Positions 1-8,007 of a DNA stretch of 41,952 nt are shown one piece after another. Both the position numbers and the translations under genes were made by a program. Position 1 is the first letter of the stretch. Every line of letters begins with the position of its first letter. The stretch is taken from contig JAGPCT010000031.1 in assembly GCA_018057925.1 (NCBI GenBank), forward strand, positions 1 through 41,952, given 5' to 3'. Source of the stretch: Saprospiraceae bacterium (GTDB taxonomy: Bacteria > Bacteroidota > Bacteroidia > Chitinophagales > Saprospiraceae). The notes beneath the pieces are model-generated. The model did no database searches. It was not told the origin of the DNA and worked only from the letters and a program-made list of their open reading frames with translations.

Positions 1-374
1 GTGTAAAGGATACATCGTAAATTTAGCAAATAGGCTGCAAGGCAATTCGGCGTTAAATAAGGATTATCTAACTATAATGGTTATGCTAATTCCGTTGCAT
101 CCTTTAAACCCAAATTCATATAAAGCCACATTCGTGTCCATAATATGAATTCAGGTTAAACATACATGATTAACTCATTCGGAGATTTTATATAATAGTA
201 GAATCTCACAACAGGAGTAAGAACCAAGAATTCTATAATAAAAAGGTTCAATTTTCAATTAAAATACAATTCTCAACTAAATATCATGAAACTTCAATTC
301 TCCATTCTCCATTCTCCATTCTCAATTCTCACTTATTAGGCATAATTTATGAACAATCACAAATTTTTATGAAA
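1..374. other. Gene-poor leading intergenic stretch
   Basis: No convincing gene on either strand. It holds weak inverted repeats (AAAGGAT near 6 with ATCCTTT near 108), a 13-base word CAATTCGGCGTTA near 43 that recurs near 9403, and a fragment at about 109-155 that starts with CCCAAATTC and ends with TGAATTCAGGTT. That fragment resembles the ends of the dispersed palindromic repeat described elsewhere in this window. Confidence 0.4.
297..331. repeat. Heptanucleotide tandem repeat
   Basis: Five perfect 7-base units stand in tandem: three ATTCTCC followed by two ATTCTCA. The tract lies in non-coding DNA about 45 bp beyond the stop of the small minus-strand gene ending at 375 and about 540 bp upstream of the secreted protease. 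It is a possible site of replication slippage. No function can be read from it. Confidence 0.85.
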
Positions 375-548
375 TCATCCAATTAATTCAACACAATATT
401 GAGGGGTCTCATTATTAGCATTTGATACTAATTTAGAAGCTTTAACTTTGATAATCACTTCTTTGTCACTTTGACTTCTTTTATAAATCAATAAAATAAT
501 CGTACATAATACTAGAGCGATTCCGGCAATTTTTAAAATTTGCTTCAT
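375..548 (-). CDS. Small single-pass membrane peptide (57 aa), unknown function
   Basis: A 57-codon frame starts with ATG at 548 and stops with TGA at 375-377. The peptide begins MKQILKIAGIALVLCTIILL, a lysine followed by about 17 hydrophobic residues, then a charged stretch (YKRSQSDKEVIIKVKASK) and a short polar tail ending CVELIG. This is the shape of a small inner-membrane protein with one N-terminal helix. There is no Shine-Dalgarno sequence, as usual in Bacteroidota. I do not recognise a family. The coherent hydrophobic/charged organisation and ATG start argue that it is real, but its size leaves doubt. Confidence 0.45.
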   Translation of the reverse strand: MKQILKIAGIALVLCTIILLIYKRSQSDKEVIIKVKASKLVSNANNETPQYCVELIG

Positions 549-869
549 CGTGGTTTTAAAATAATGTTCAAAAAAGGATTACAATCAATATAAACGAGTA
601 CGGAAATTTGCTTTACCAACATGTCTATTTTTGTAAAACTCAATTTTCTAAAATATTATTGTGTAGCCGGAATATAATTTTCACAATTCGTTTTACATTT
701 CATTACTATAATTTATAAAATAAGAGTTTGTGAGACATTCAAAGTCCAAAATATCCTTTTTATTCTCATCATTTTTTTTGATTCTACAATTATTTACAAA
801 ATCACTGTATATTTGGGAGTTTTATTTTCATTATTTTTATAATGTCCTTTTTTATAAACAATCAGCGTT
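549..869. other. AT-rich intergenic region before the secreted protease
   Basis: About 320 bases, strongly AT-rich, between the divergently transcribed small peptide gene and the S8 protease gene. It probably carries both promoters, but I see no box good enough to call, and no convincing reading frame or hairpin. Confidence 0.4.
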
Positions 870-3776
870 ATGCTTCGACAAGTCTTTACTTTTATTATTA
901 TATTCTTGATTTCATCTGTAATAGCTCAGGGTCAGTCCTTTGTAAAAGGTCAACTTATTGTTTTTTTACAAGACAAAGCAACTATTGCCCAATTTGAATC
1001 CGAGCTAAACGCCAATGGTAGAAAATCCAACATTGATGTCTTCCGTCAACTATCAAAATCATTGCCTATCTTTTTAATCGAATCCAAAGATTTCGATGGC
1101 AATGAAGTCAATATAGCCAAACGTGTTTCATCATTTTCTACGGTTCGCCTTGCACAGGTAAATCATTATGTTTCAAAAAGAAATACTACACCTAACGACC
1201 TTCGCTATCCGGATCAATGGCAATGGAACAACTCCGGAGGTAACAACGGTGTCGCAGGCGCTGACGTTAGTGCCGAAAAAGCTTGGGATATCACCACAGG
1301 TGGTTTAACCGCTTCAGGCGACACTATTGTTGTATGTGTCGTGGATGATGGCACGGACATCAATCACGAAGATCTTGCATCTAATATGTGGTATAATAAG
1401 GGTGAAATCCCTGGCAATAATATTGATGACGACAATAATGGCTACATAGATGATATAAATGGATGGAATTGTTGGCTAGAAAACGGAGAGGTAAACTCAG
1501 GAAACCACGGAGTCAACGTAAATGGTATGATCGGAGCTATCGGCAATAACGATCTTGGTGTGACCGGTATCAACTGGAATGTTAAAATCATGAACGTCGT
1601 ATATGCCTCTGTAACAGAAGATGCTGTTATAGAAAGTTATGATTATGCTCTGCAAAGTCGCTTGCTATATAATTCCTCCAATGGCACAAAAGGAGCTTTT
1701 ATTGTTGCCGTCAACTCATCTTGGGGCCTTGATTATGGCAAGCCTGCTGACGCCCCCATTTGGTGTAACTTTTATGACATCATGGGAGAAGCAGGCATCC
1801 TCAATGTCGCTGCTACATCCAATGGAAACATTGATGTTGATAAAGATGGTGACTTACCTACAGCTTGTCCTAGCCAGTATCTAATTTCTGTCGGTCGTAC
1901 GACAAGGACAGACACTTATGACAAGTGCGGATATGGCCCTATTAATATTGATTTGGGGGCACCGGGGGTCAACATTGTCACAACACGGTCAAAAAACAGA
2001 TATACAACCACATCGGGCACTTCGTTTGCTTCACCTTTAGTAGCGGGTATGGTAGCATTGCTCTATTCTTACCCTTGTCAAGGTGTTGCAACCCTTATGC
2101 ACAAAGATTATCCAACATTCGCCCTCGCTGTGAAAAATGCTATTATAAATGGCGTCGATGTGATTCCTTCCTATGCAGAAAAATGCTTGTCCGGAGGTCG
2201 TTCAAACGCATTTAAATCACTTGAATTAGTTGGTTTATTATGCGCAGCTTGTCAACCGGATATCGTTGCCGGTCTCACATATATCGATCAAAATATCTAT
2301 CAGGTCACCTTCTCCAATGATGAAAATCAAAAAAATCTAAGATATAGACCATCAGGTGTTGCAGATTGGACAGAGATTCAAAACGTTACTTCCCCTACAA
2401 CCATCGAGTTGACACTTAAATGTACTAATTATGAGTTTCAAATGCAAACAATCTGTGATAATGACACCAGCGCCTGGGGGCCAACTAAGACCTTAAAATC
2501 AGCACGATGCTGCACTTCTTTGGATAATATATCTTTTTTTACCGATAACAACGGCAACTTAAACATCGCACATGTTGACCTCAATCAAGATGTTAATTCA
2601 GTCATATATTATAAGGAATCAGATAGTACCGATTATCTACAACTGGAAGCAAGTCAAGATACTGTTGTTCTTGATTTCTTGAAAGAATGTACTTTCTATG
2701 ATGTTTATGTAAGTGCATTGTGTATCGATAGCTCTACAGTCAAAAGTAATGTCTATCATATCTTTTCATCTTGTAATTCTACTTGCGGAGAACTTTCTTG
2801 TAAACCAGGCACCAATGCCCAATCCGGATATATCGACAATTTTACGATGAATAACATTGTCTCCCAAACGGGTGATAACAATGGTTATATTAATTATGGA
2901 GACCACCTTAAATTGACAGCTCCGGATAACGGACCATTCCAAAATACCATTAATATCAAAAGAAACCAATCCGGTTCAGCTCGAATTCGATTGTATATAG
3001 ACTATAACAATGACGGCGATCTCGCTGCCGGAGAATTGTTCTGGGAACAAACTTTAGGCGGCAATAATAAACAAGTATCCTTTACTCATGACTTTTATAA
3101 TGCATTGCCTCCAGGTACTTATAAAATGAGGATGATGCTGTTATTTAATTCCTCCAATGGTCCTTGTGATGCAGATCAAGGTGAAGCAGAAGATTATTGC
3201 TTAACTATTTTCCATGCCCTTTACAACGAATGTGATGCTGTAGAATCTATCAAAGAGAGTAATAAAACATTTACTTCTATTGATTTGAGTTGGGAAAAGC
3301 CACAAGAAGAAGCTATAGCATACGTATATAGATATAAAGAACTGCCCGCAGGTGAATATACTTACCTTTCAGATACTGCCCATAAGATTACCATAAAAAA
3401 TCTGAAAACATGTACAGACTATGAGTTTGGTATATATACTGTATGCTTTACTGATTCCAGTAATTTCAAAACAATACAATTTAAAACTCAATGTACCAAT
3501 GCTACGAATGACTTAGCGCATGGAGTACAGTGGAAGGTCTTCCCTAATCCATTTATAGACCATATCAGTGTTATCCTTACTTCCTACAAATATGGCGAAG
3601 GATACTTAAGATTGACTGATGCAAGCGGTAAGACTGTATATAACCAAAAACTAATGTTAACAGTAGGTGATCACTATGTGGATTTAGATACCAAAAACAA
3701 TCTGGTTTCAGGAGTTTACATCCTGACTTTGATGGATGACAATGGTATCAAATCAACTAAGTTAATCAAACAATAA
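870..3776 (+). CDS. Secreted subtilisin-like (S8) serine protease with T9SS sorting domain
   Basis: A 968-aa secreted endopeptidase. Residues 1-20 form a Sec signal peptide (hydrophobic core, ending VIAQ). The subtilase domain covers roughly 100-400 with all three catalytic residues: Asp159 in VVDDGTD, His213 in NHGVNVNG, and Ser385 in GTSFASP. Asn282 is the likely oxyanion residue. Repeated Cys-containing fibronectin-III-like segments follow (about 455-650 and 790-880), flanking a GEVED-type domain (about 690-780, ending GEAEDYCLTI). The last 80 residues match a type A type IX secretion sorting domain, starting VFPNPF and ending with a Lys-rich tail. Known for the family: such proteins cross the outer membrane by T9SS and are processed at the surface. 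It stands alone and is followed by a strong terminator. The His motif has Asn-Val-Asn in place of the usual Thr-His-Val-Ala. Confidence 0.93.
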   Translation: MLRQVFTFIIIFLISSVIAQGQSFVKGQLIVFLQDKATIAQFESELNANGRKSNIDVFRQLSKSLPIFLIESKDFDGNEVNIAKRVSSFSTVRLAQVNHYVSKRNTTPNDLRYPDQWQWNNSGGNNGVAGADVSAEKAWDITTGGLTASGDTIVVCVVDDGTDINHEDLASNMWYNKGEIPGNNIDDDNNGYIDDINGWNCWLENGEVNSGNHGVNVNGMIGAIGNNDLGVTGINWNVKIMNVVYASVTEDAVIESYDYALQSRLLYNSSNGTKGAFIVAVNSSWGLDYGKPADAPIWCNFYDIMGEAGILNVAATSNGNIDVDKDGDLPTACPSQYLISVGRTTRTDTYDKCGYGPINIDLGAPGVNIVTTRSKNRYTTTSGTSFASPLVAGMVALLYSYPCQGVATLMHKDYPTFALAVKNAIINGVDVIPSYAEKCLSGGRSNAFKSLELVGLLCAACQPDIVAGLTYIDQNIYQVTFSNDENQKNLRYRPSGVADWTEIQNVTSPTTIELTLKCTNYEFQMQTICDNDTSAWGPTKTLKSARCCTSLDNISFFTDNNGNLNIAHVDLNQDVNSVIYYKESDSTDYLQLEASQDTVVLDFLKECTFYDVYVSALCIDSSTVKSNVYHIFSSCNSTCGELSCKPGTNAQSGYIDNFTMNNIVSQTGDNNGYINYGDHLKLTAPDNGPFQNTINIKRNQSGSARIRLYIDYNNDGDLAAGELFWEQTLGGNNKQVSFTHDFYNALPPGTYKMRMMLLFNSSNGPCDADQGEAEDYCLTIFHALYNECDAVESIKESNKTFTSIDLSWEKPQEEAIAYVYRYKELPAGEYTYLSDTAHKITIKNLKTCTDYEFGIYTVCFTDSSNFKTIQFKTQCTNATNDLAHGVQWKVFPNPFIDHISVILTSYKYGEGYLRLTDASGKTVYNQKLMLTVGDHYVDLDTKNNLVSGVYILTLMDDNGIKSTKLIKQ

Positions 3777-3794
3777 GACAAAAATAAAATATAG

Positions 3795-3828
3795 AAGCCG
3801 GCTTTAATAAACATAGCCGGCTTTTTTT
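3795..3828 (+). terminator. Intrinsic terminator of the S8 protease gene
   Basis: AAGCCGGCT and AGCCGGCTT form a 9-bp GC-rich stem around a short AT loop. A run of seven T follows directly. It begins 19 bases after the protease stop codon. Confidence 0.9.
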
Positions 3829-3870
3829 ATACCGATTTTTCCGTCATACTTTTATACCAAAATTCTTATT

Positions 3871-3911
3871 ATACCAACTTGATTTATAATCAGTCCAACC
3901 TTTTTTGGTAT
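3871..3911. repeat. Short palindromic repeat, TACCAA family, copy 1
   Basis: A 41-bp element bounded by ATACCAA and TTGGTAT. Its reverse complement aligns with the element at 5066-5107 at roughly 80 percent identity, including the core ATTTATAA. The two copies lie on either side of the ACMSD-like gene in opposite orientation. Confidence 0.6.
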
Positions 3912-3982
3912 TCACGACAAGTCGGGATTTCTTTAAAATCACTTCAGTTTTGAAAAACTTCAACTATTGTCCTCGGACTTCT

Positions 3983-4975
3983 TTATGCGCCAATCCATTC
4001 AAGGGCATTCTTCCACATTAGTTTATCTTTCAATTCGGGAGGATAATCTGATTCATTAATAAATTTTCCACCGGTTAAATCGCCTAATGGAAAGGGATAA
4101 TCCGAACCAAAGGCTATTCTATCTTGACCAAAAAGTTCAATATTAAAATCCAATGCCTTCTTATCATGTACCAATGAGTCAACCCAAAAATGGCCTAAAT
4201 AAGCATCCGGAGACACATTGTGGTCAATTGCTACTAAATCAGGTCTCACATCAAACCCGTGCTTAATTCGTCCTATTGTAAAAGGAAAGGATCCCCCACC
4301 ATGAGCAAACGCAAATCTCAGTTTCGGAAATTGCCCAAACACTCCACCAAAGATTAATGAACAAATAGCCAAAGATGATTCCGCAGGCATTCCAACCAAC
4401 CAGGGCAACCAATATCTCTCCATCTTCTCCTTTGCCATCATATCCCATGGATGCACAAATATGCAAGCATTTAATTCCTCTGCTTTTTTATAAAATGGAA
4501 ATAATGCTTTCTCATGAAGATTCCAATCATTGATGTGTGTACCAATCTCAACACCCACCATACCCAGCTCTTTGATACACCTTTCTAACTCTCTGCACGC
4601 CAGATCAACATCTTGCATCGGCAAAGTTCCCAAACCATAAAACTTGTCTGGATGTCTGCTACACACATCCGCAATATGATCATTGTAAAACCTTGACGTG
4701 TCATATCCATCAGCCGCTTTAGCCCAATAATTAAACAATACCGGAACAGTGGATAATACTTGTTTTTGAATACCAGTTTCAACCATCTCTTTATGGCGAT
4801 CATCGGCAGACCAACAATTTGAATCAACCTTCCTGAAAAATCGGTCTCCTATCATCATATTGGCTTGACAACTATTTTCAGGCTCTAAATGAATAAATCC
4901 ACTGTAGCCAAATTTTTTTGCCCAATCTGGTATAGTGGGTGGTAAAATGTGTGTATGAATATCTATATGACACAT
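3983..4975 (-). CDS. 2-amino-3-carboxymuconate-6-semialdehyde decarboxylase (ACMSD)-like amidohydrolase
   Basis: A 330-aa TIM-barrel metal-dependent decarboxylase. In the kynurenine route of tryptophan breakdown, ACMSD converts aminocarboxymuconate semialdehyde to aminomuconate semialdehyde and so diverts flux from quinolinate and NAD. Metal ligands are visible: His7 and His9 in DIHTH, His175 in FVHPWDM, His225 in FAHGGGSFP and Asp292 in GSDYPFPLGD. The spacing is the same as in the Pseudomonas enzyme after a shift of two residues. I chose the ATG at 4975 because it places MCHIDIHTHILP at the N-terminus, as in the family; an upstream in-frame ATG at 4999 would add eight residues. No other kynurenine-pathway gene is nearby. 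A related amidohydrolase (gamma-resorcylate or orotate-type decarboxylase) is possible but less likely. Confidence 0.85.
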   Translation of the reverse strand: MCHIDIHTHILPPTIPDWAKKFGYSGFIHLEPENSCQANMMIGDRFFRKVDSNCWSADDRHKEMVETGIQKQVLSTVPVLFNYWAKAADGYDTSRFYNDHIADVCSRHPDKFYGLGTLPMQDVDLACRELERCIKELGMVGVEIGTHINDWNLHEKALFPFYKKAEELNACIFVHPWDMMAKEKMERYWLPWLVGMPAESSLAICSLIFGGVFGQFPKLRFAFAHGGGSFPFTIGRIKHGFDVRPDLVAIDHNVSPDAYLGHFWVDSLVHDKKALDFNIELFGQDRIAFGSDYPFPLGDLTGGKFINESDYPPELKDKLMWKNALEWIGA

Positions 4976-5065
4976 AAAAATGGAGTTATAATAACACAAA
5001 TAATACCGATTGGATATTCGTAATAGTCCAATTACATTGGCCTAAACGACTATCTCATCGGCATT

Positions 5066-5107
5066 ATACCAAAATATGTTGGATTAATTTATAAATCAAT
5101 TTGGTAT
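5066..5107. repeat. Short palindromic repeat, TACCAA family, copy 2
   Basis: A 42-bp element running from ATACCAA to TTGGTAT, about 80 percent identical to the reverse complement of 3871-3911. The terminal 7 bases are perfect inverted repeats. Confidence 0.6.
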
Positions 5108-5270
5108 AACCATTTATCAAATGTCAGCTAATTTGATTCAGTGGTTTGCCTATATCATTGATTGTAGCAATTAATCAAAATATAAAATGTTCCCGGCTCA
5201 GTTTCACAAAGTTAGTAAAATAGTGACAATTACAATATTTTATTCCTGTATCGCAATGCCAATAATCTTC

Positions 5271-5421
5271 AACCCGAATTCAGCAGTAAAGGTTTTGAAA
5301 AACCGTATAGTGCTGATTATGAGGGTTAATCCCGATGTACGAATCGTTTCAATGGTTTACTAAAACCATTGATTACGAGTCGTAAATCGATTCCGCATTT
5401 GTCTAATTCGGAATTTGGGTT
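5271..5421 (+). repeat. 150-bp branched palindromic repeat, copy A (complete)
   Basis: The element starts AACCCGAATTC and ends GAATTTGGGTT, which pair as terminal inverted repeats. Inside are three hairpins. Hairpin 1 is CAGCA/TGCTG enclosing GGTTTTGAAAAACC. Hairpin 2 is ACGAATCGT/ACGAGTCGT continuing into CAATGGTTT/AAACCATTG. Hairpin 3 is ATTCCG/CGGAAT. It is about 90 percent identical to copy B at 36972. Confidence 0.9.
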
Positions 5422-5690
5422 CAAGATAAATTATAAATGAACGGTAAACCTCTTCCCACCTATTGCTGAAATAAAACTTAAAAAATATTGGTTTTCATAA
5501 TTTTTCATATCTGAACTGATACAAATGGAAACCTGATTTGCCTATCAAACTATCTTTAATACTCAAGACCACATACATTCAAGTCAATATTATATAAACT
5601 AATTTATAATGATACCATACTTCAAAATGTAGAATTAAAAATAAAATTGTGTATCTTGTCGCAAAATCAATTTAACCTCATCTTATAAAT

Positions 5691-7163
5691 ATGGAAAATA
5701 ATTTAAGTTTTAAGGAAAGGAATGAAAACACCTTGACAGAATGGCGCAACAAAGAAAAACTTGCATTGGAATTACTACAAATGGCGGGTGAGTTAAGATT
5801 TGACCGCTCGGTAGAATTAATTCTATTTAGAAAAGATGTGTATGATACTCAGCCAAGCCAACTGTTGAAGTTACATCAAAACGCTTCAAACTATGGAGAT
5901 GTCGCTGTATCTATCGAAGATACCATGGCGATAACCAAAGAAATAGTTGCATTGCAAGACCTAAAACAGGCACGTTTAGACATCGGCACCCTTGCTATTC
6001 AATGGAATCAAAGCAAATCCCAATATAATAGTTTAACATCCTTCGTTTCTGAAAAGCTAAATTCAGCTGATGGGGCACAATCAGAAGATATCCAACCAAG
6101 GGATGTTATATTGTACGGATTCGGAAGAATAGGTCGTCTGGTTGCAAGGAGATTGGTTGCTCAGACGGGCCGTGGTGAACAACTCAGACTAAAAGCCATC
6201 GTTATCAGGCCACAAATGAAGGATAGAAAGCAGGATGCAGAAAAAAGGGCGGCTTTACTACGTACCGATTCCGTGCATGGCGAATTTGCCGGCTCTGTAG
6301 AAGTTAGTGAAGATGGCAGCGAACTCATCATCAATGGCAACAGAGTTCTTTTAATCTATGTCGGTCATCCGTCTGAGATAGACTATACTGAATTAGGCAT
6401 CAATAATGCTTTAGTCATCGACAATACGGGGGTATTCAGGACCAAAGAAGATCTAGAACAACATCTGCGTCCTGGGGTGAGTCACGTTATTCTAACTGCC
6501 CCGGGCAAAAAAATCCCGAATATCGTATATGGTGTAAACCATGATTCGATAGACTTTGACAATGACCAAGTGCTGTGTGGTGCTTCCTGTACAACCAATG
6601 CCATCGTGCCACCTATCAAAGTATTAGATGACGCATTTGGAATTCAAAAGGGACATGTTGAAACCATCCACTCTTATACCAGTGATCAAAACCTATTAGA
6701 CAATTTCCATAAAAAACCACGAAGAGGACGTGCCGCTGCCATCAATATGGTCATCACAAGTACCGGTGCTGCCGAAGCAATAACTGCCGTACTACCTTAT
6801 TTAGATGGAAAAATTACGGGTAATGCCGTACGTGTACCTACACCCAATGTGTCTTTGGCCATCATCAATGTAAGCTTCGACAAGCCTACTACAGTAGCGG
6901 AAGTCAATAGTTTGCTAAAACAAGCATCCCTCAGTGGACCATTAGCAGAACAAATTGGATTCTCCAATGATGCGGAATATGTATCTTCTAATGGAGTGGG
7001 GATGACAACTGCTTGTGTCATAGACGGTCCATCAACAATTGTATCTAATGACGGAAAGACCGTAACTGTCTATGCCTGGTACGATAATGAGTTTGGTTAT
7101 ACTTGTCAGGTTGTAAGAGTCGCCAAGCATGTAGGTCAGGTGAGAAGGAAAACATATTATTAA
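5691..7163 (+). CDS. gap: Glyceraldehyde-3-phosphate dehydrogenase, long form
   Basis: A 490-aa GAPDH interconverting glyceraldehyde 3-phosphate and 1,3-bisphosphoglycerate. The Rossmann motif GFGRIGR lies at 143-149, the catalytic Cys300 in CGASCTTN and the His327 base in HSYT. The C-terminal segment WYDNEFGY is intact. It is about 150 residues longer than classical GAPDH because of an N-terminal extension (about 1-135), mostly helical and charged in appearance, and a longer loop after the nucleotide-binding region (about 160-200). Long GAPDHs with such an extension are known in Bacteroidota and some Proteobacteria and are often assigned to gluconeogenesis; whether that holds here is inference. 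The Nudix-type regulator follows after 2 nt, so the two are probably co-transcribed. Confidence 0.93.
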   Translation: MENNLSFKERNENTLTEWRNKEKLALELLQMAGELRFDRSVELILFRKDVYDTQPSQLLKLHQNASNYGDVAVSIEDTMAITKEIVALQDLKQARLDIGTLAIQWNQSKSQYNSLTSFVSEKLNSADGAQSEDIQPRDVILYGFGRIGRLVARRLVAQTGRGEQLRLKAIVIRPQMKDRKQDAEKRAALLRTDSVHGEFAGSVEVSEDGSELIINGNRVLLIYVGHPSEIDYTELGINNALVIDNTGVFRTKEDLEQHLRPGVSHVILTAPGKKIPNIVYGVNHDSIDFDNDQVLCGASCTTNAIVPPIKVLDDAFGIQKGHVETIHSYTSDQNLLDNFHKKPRRGRAAAINMVITSTGAAEAITAVLPYLDGKITGNAVRVPTPNVSLAIINVSFDKPTTVAEVNSLLKQASLSGPLAEQIGFSNDAEYVSSNGVGMTTACVIDGPSTIVSNDGKTVTVYAWYDNEFGYTCQVVRVAKHVGQVRRKTYY

Positions 7164-7165
7164 TT

Positions 7166-7888
7166 TTGACAAAGGAAAAAGAAAAAAGAATCCAGAAAAA
7201 AGAACATTCTCCCTTTCCGGAGTCAACTGATTTCTTCACAGCGATATCTGTGGATTGTGTAATCTTTGGTCTAGACCAAGACTCACTCAAGGTCTTGCTC
7301 ATAAAGAGTGATTATCCATTATACCATAGCAAATGGTCTCTTTTAGGCGATTTGATTTCTCAAAATGAAGATATTGATGAGGCTGCGGATCGTGTATTAT
7401 ACGAGCGTACAGGGTTGAAAGAATTGTTTTTAGAACAGGTTCATTGCTTTGGCAAAGCTGACCGCCATCCTTCCGGGAGAGTTATATCCGTAGCTTATTA
7501 CACCTTGGTCAATATCGAACAAATACAGCTGCTGAAACAAGATCATGAACTCCACTGGCATGATATCCATACAATTGGAGAGCTTGCTTTTGACCATAAT
7601 AAAATTTTAGAAACTTGTCTCAAGCGCCTTCAACAACAAATAAAAACAGAAACCATCGGATTTAACCTCTTACCTGAGAAATTTTCATTACGATCGTTAC
7701 AATTTTTATACGAATCAGTATTAATGGTAGAACTTGATCGCAGGAATTTTAGGAAAAAAGTAATGAGTACGGGCTTGTTGATTGATTTAAAAGAATTGGA
7801 ATGTAATGTGCGACATCGCCCTGCCAAACTTTTTAAATTTAACCGCGCCAAATACGACACGTCGGAAATCAAAAGCAATTTCATTTGA
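7166..7888 (+). CDS. NrtR-type Nudix-domain winged-helix transcriptional regulator
   Basis: A 240-aa protein with a Nudix fold (about 22-145) and a C-terminal winged-helix region (about 155-235). The Nudix box at 61-84 is degenerate: where catalytic members have REL-EE, this has RVLYERTG, so the metal-binding glutamates are partly lost. This fits NrtR-like regulators that sense NAD-related or sugar ligands without hydrolysing them. The frame contains no usable ATG. The first sensible start is TTG at 7166, 2 nt after the GAPDH stop, giving MTKEKEKRIQKK; a TTG at 7103 inside GAPDH is less likely. Tight coupling to GAPDH suggests control of central carbon metabolism (inference). The ligand cannot be read from the sequence. 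Confidence 0.8.
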   Translation: MTKEKEKRIQKKEHSPFPESTDFFTAISVDCVIFGLDQDSLKVLLIKSDYPLYHSKWSLLGDLISQNEDIDEAADRVLYERTGLKELFLEQVHCFGKADRHPSGRVISVAYYTLVNIEQIQLLKQDHELHWHDIHTIGELAFDHNKILETCLKRLQQQIKTETIGFNLLPEKFSLRSLQFLYESVLMVELDRRNFRKKVMSTGLLIDLKELECNVRHRPAKLFKFNRAKYDTSEIKSNFI

Positions 7889-8007
7889 TTTTGCCGTTAA
7901 ATTATTGTTAAAGATATTTCATTTCGGTAACTGAGAGGCATTATTCAACGTTAATGTCTGAAACTATTTATTTAATAAAGCTTTTTAAAAGAACTCAATT
8001 AAGCACT

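Larger units (their letters stand above)
4976..5690. other. Long intergenic region with repeats between ACMSD-like and GAPDH genes
   Basis: About 700 bases without a gene between divergent genes. It contains a hairpin-forming segment starting TACCGATTGGATATT at 5004 (this 15-base word recurs at 26793), a TACCAA-family element at 5066-5107, and a full copy of the 150-bp branched repeat at 5271-5421. The last 270 bases before GAPDH are AT-rich and presumably hold its promoter. Confidence 0.6.
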
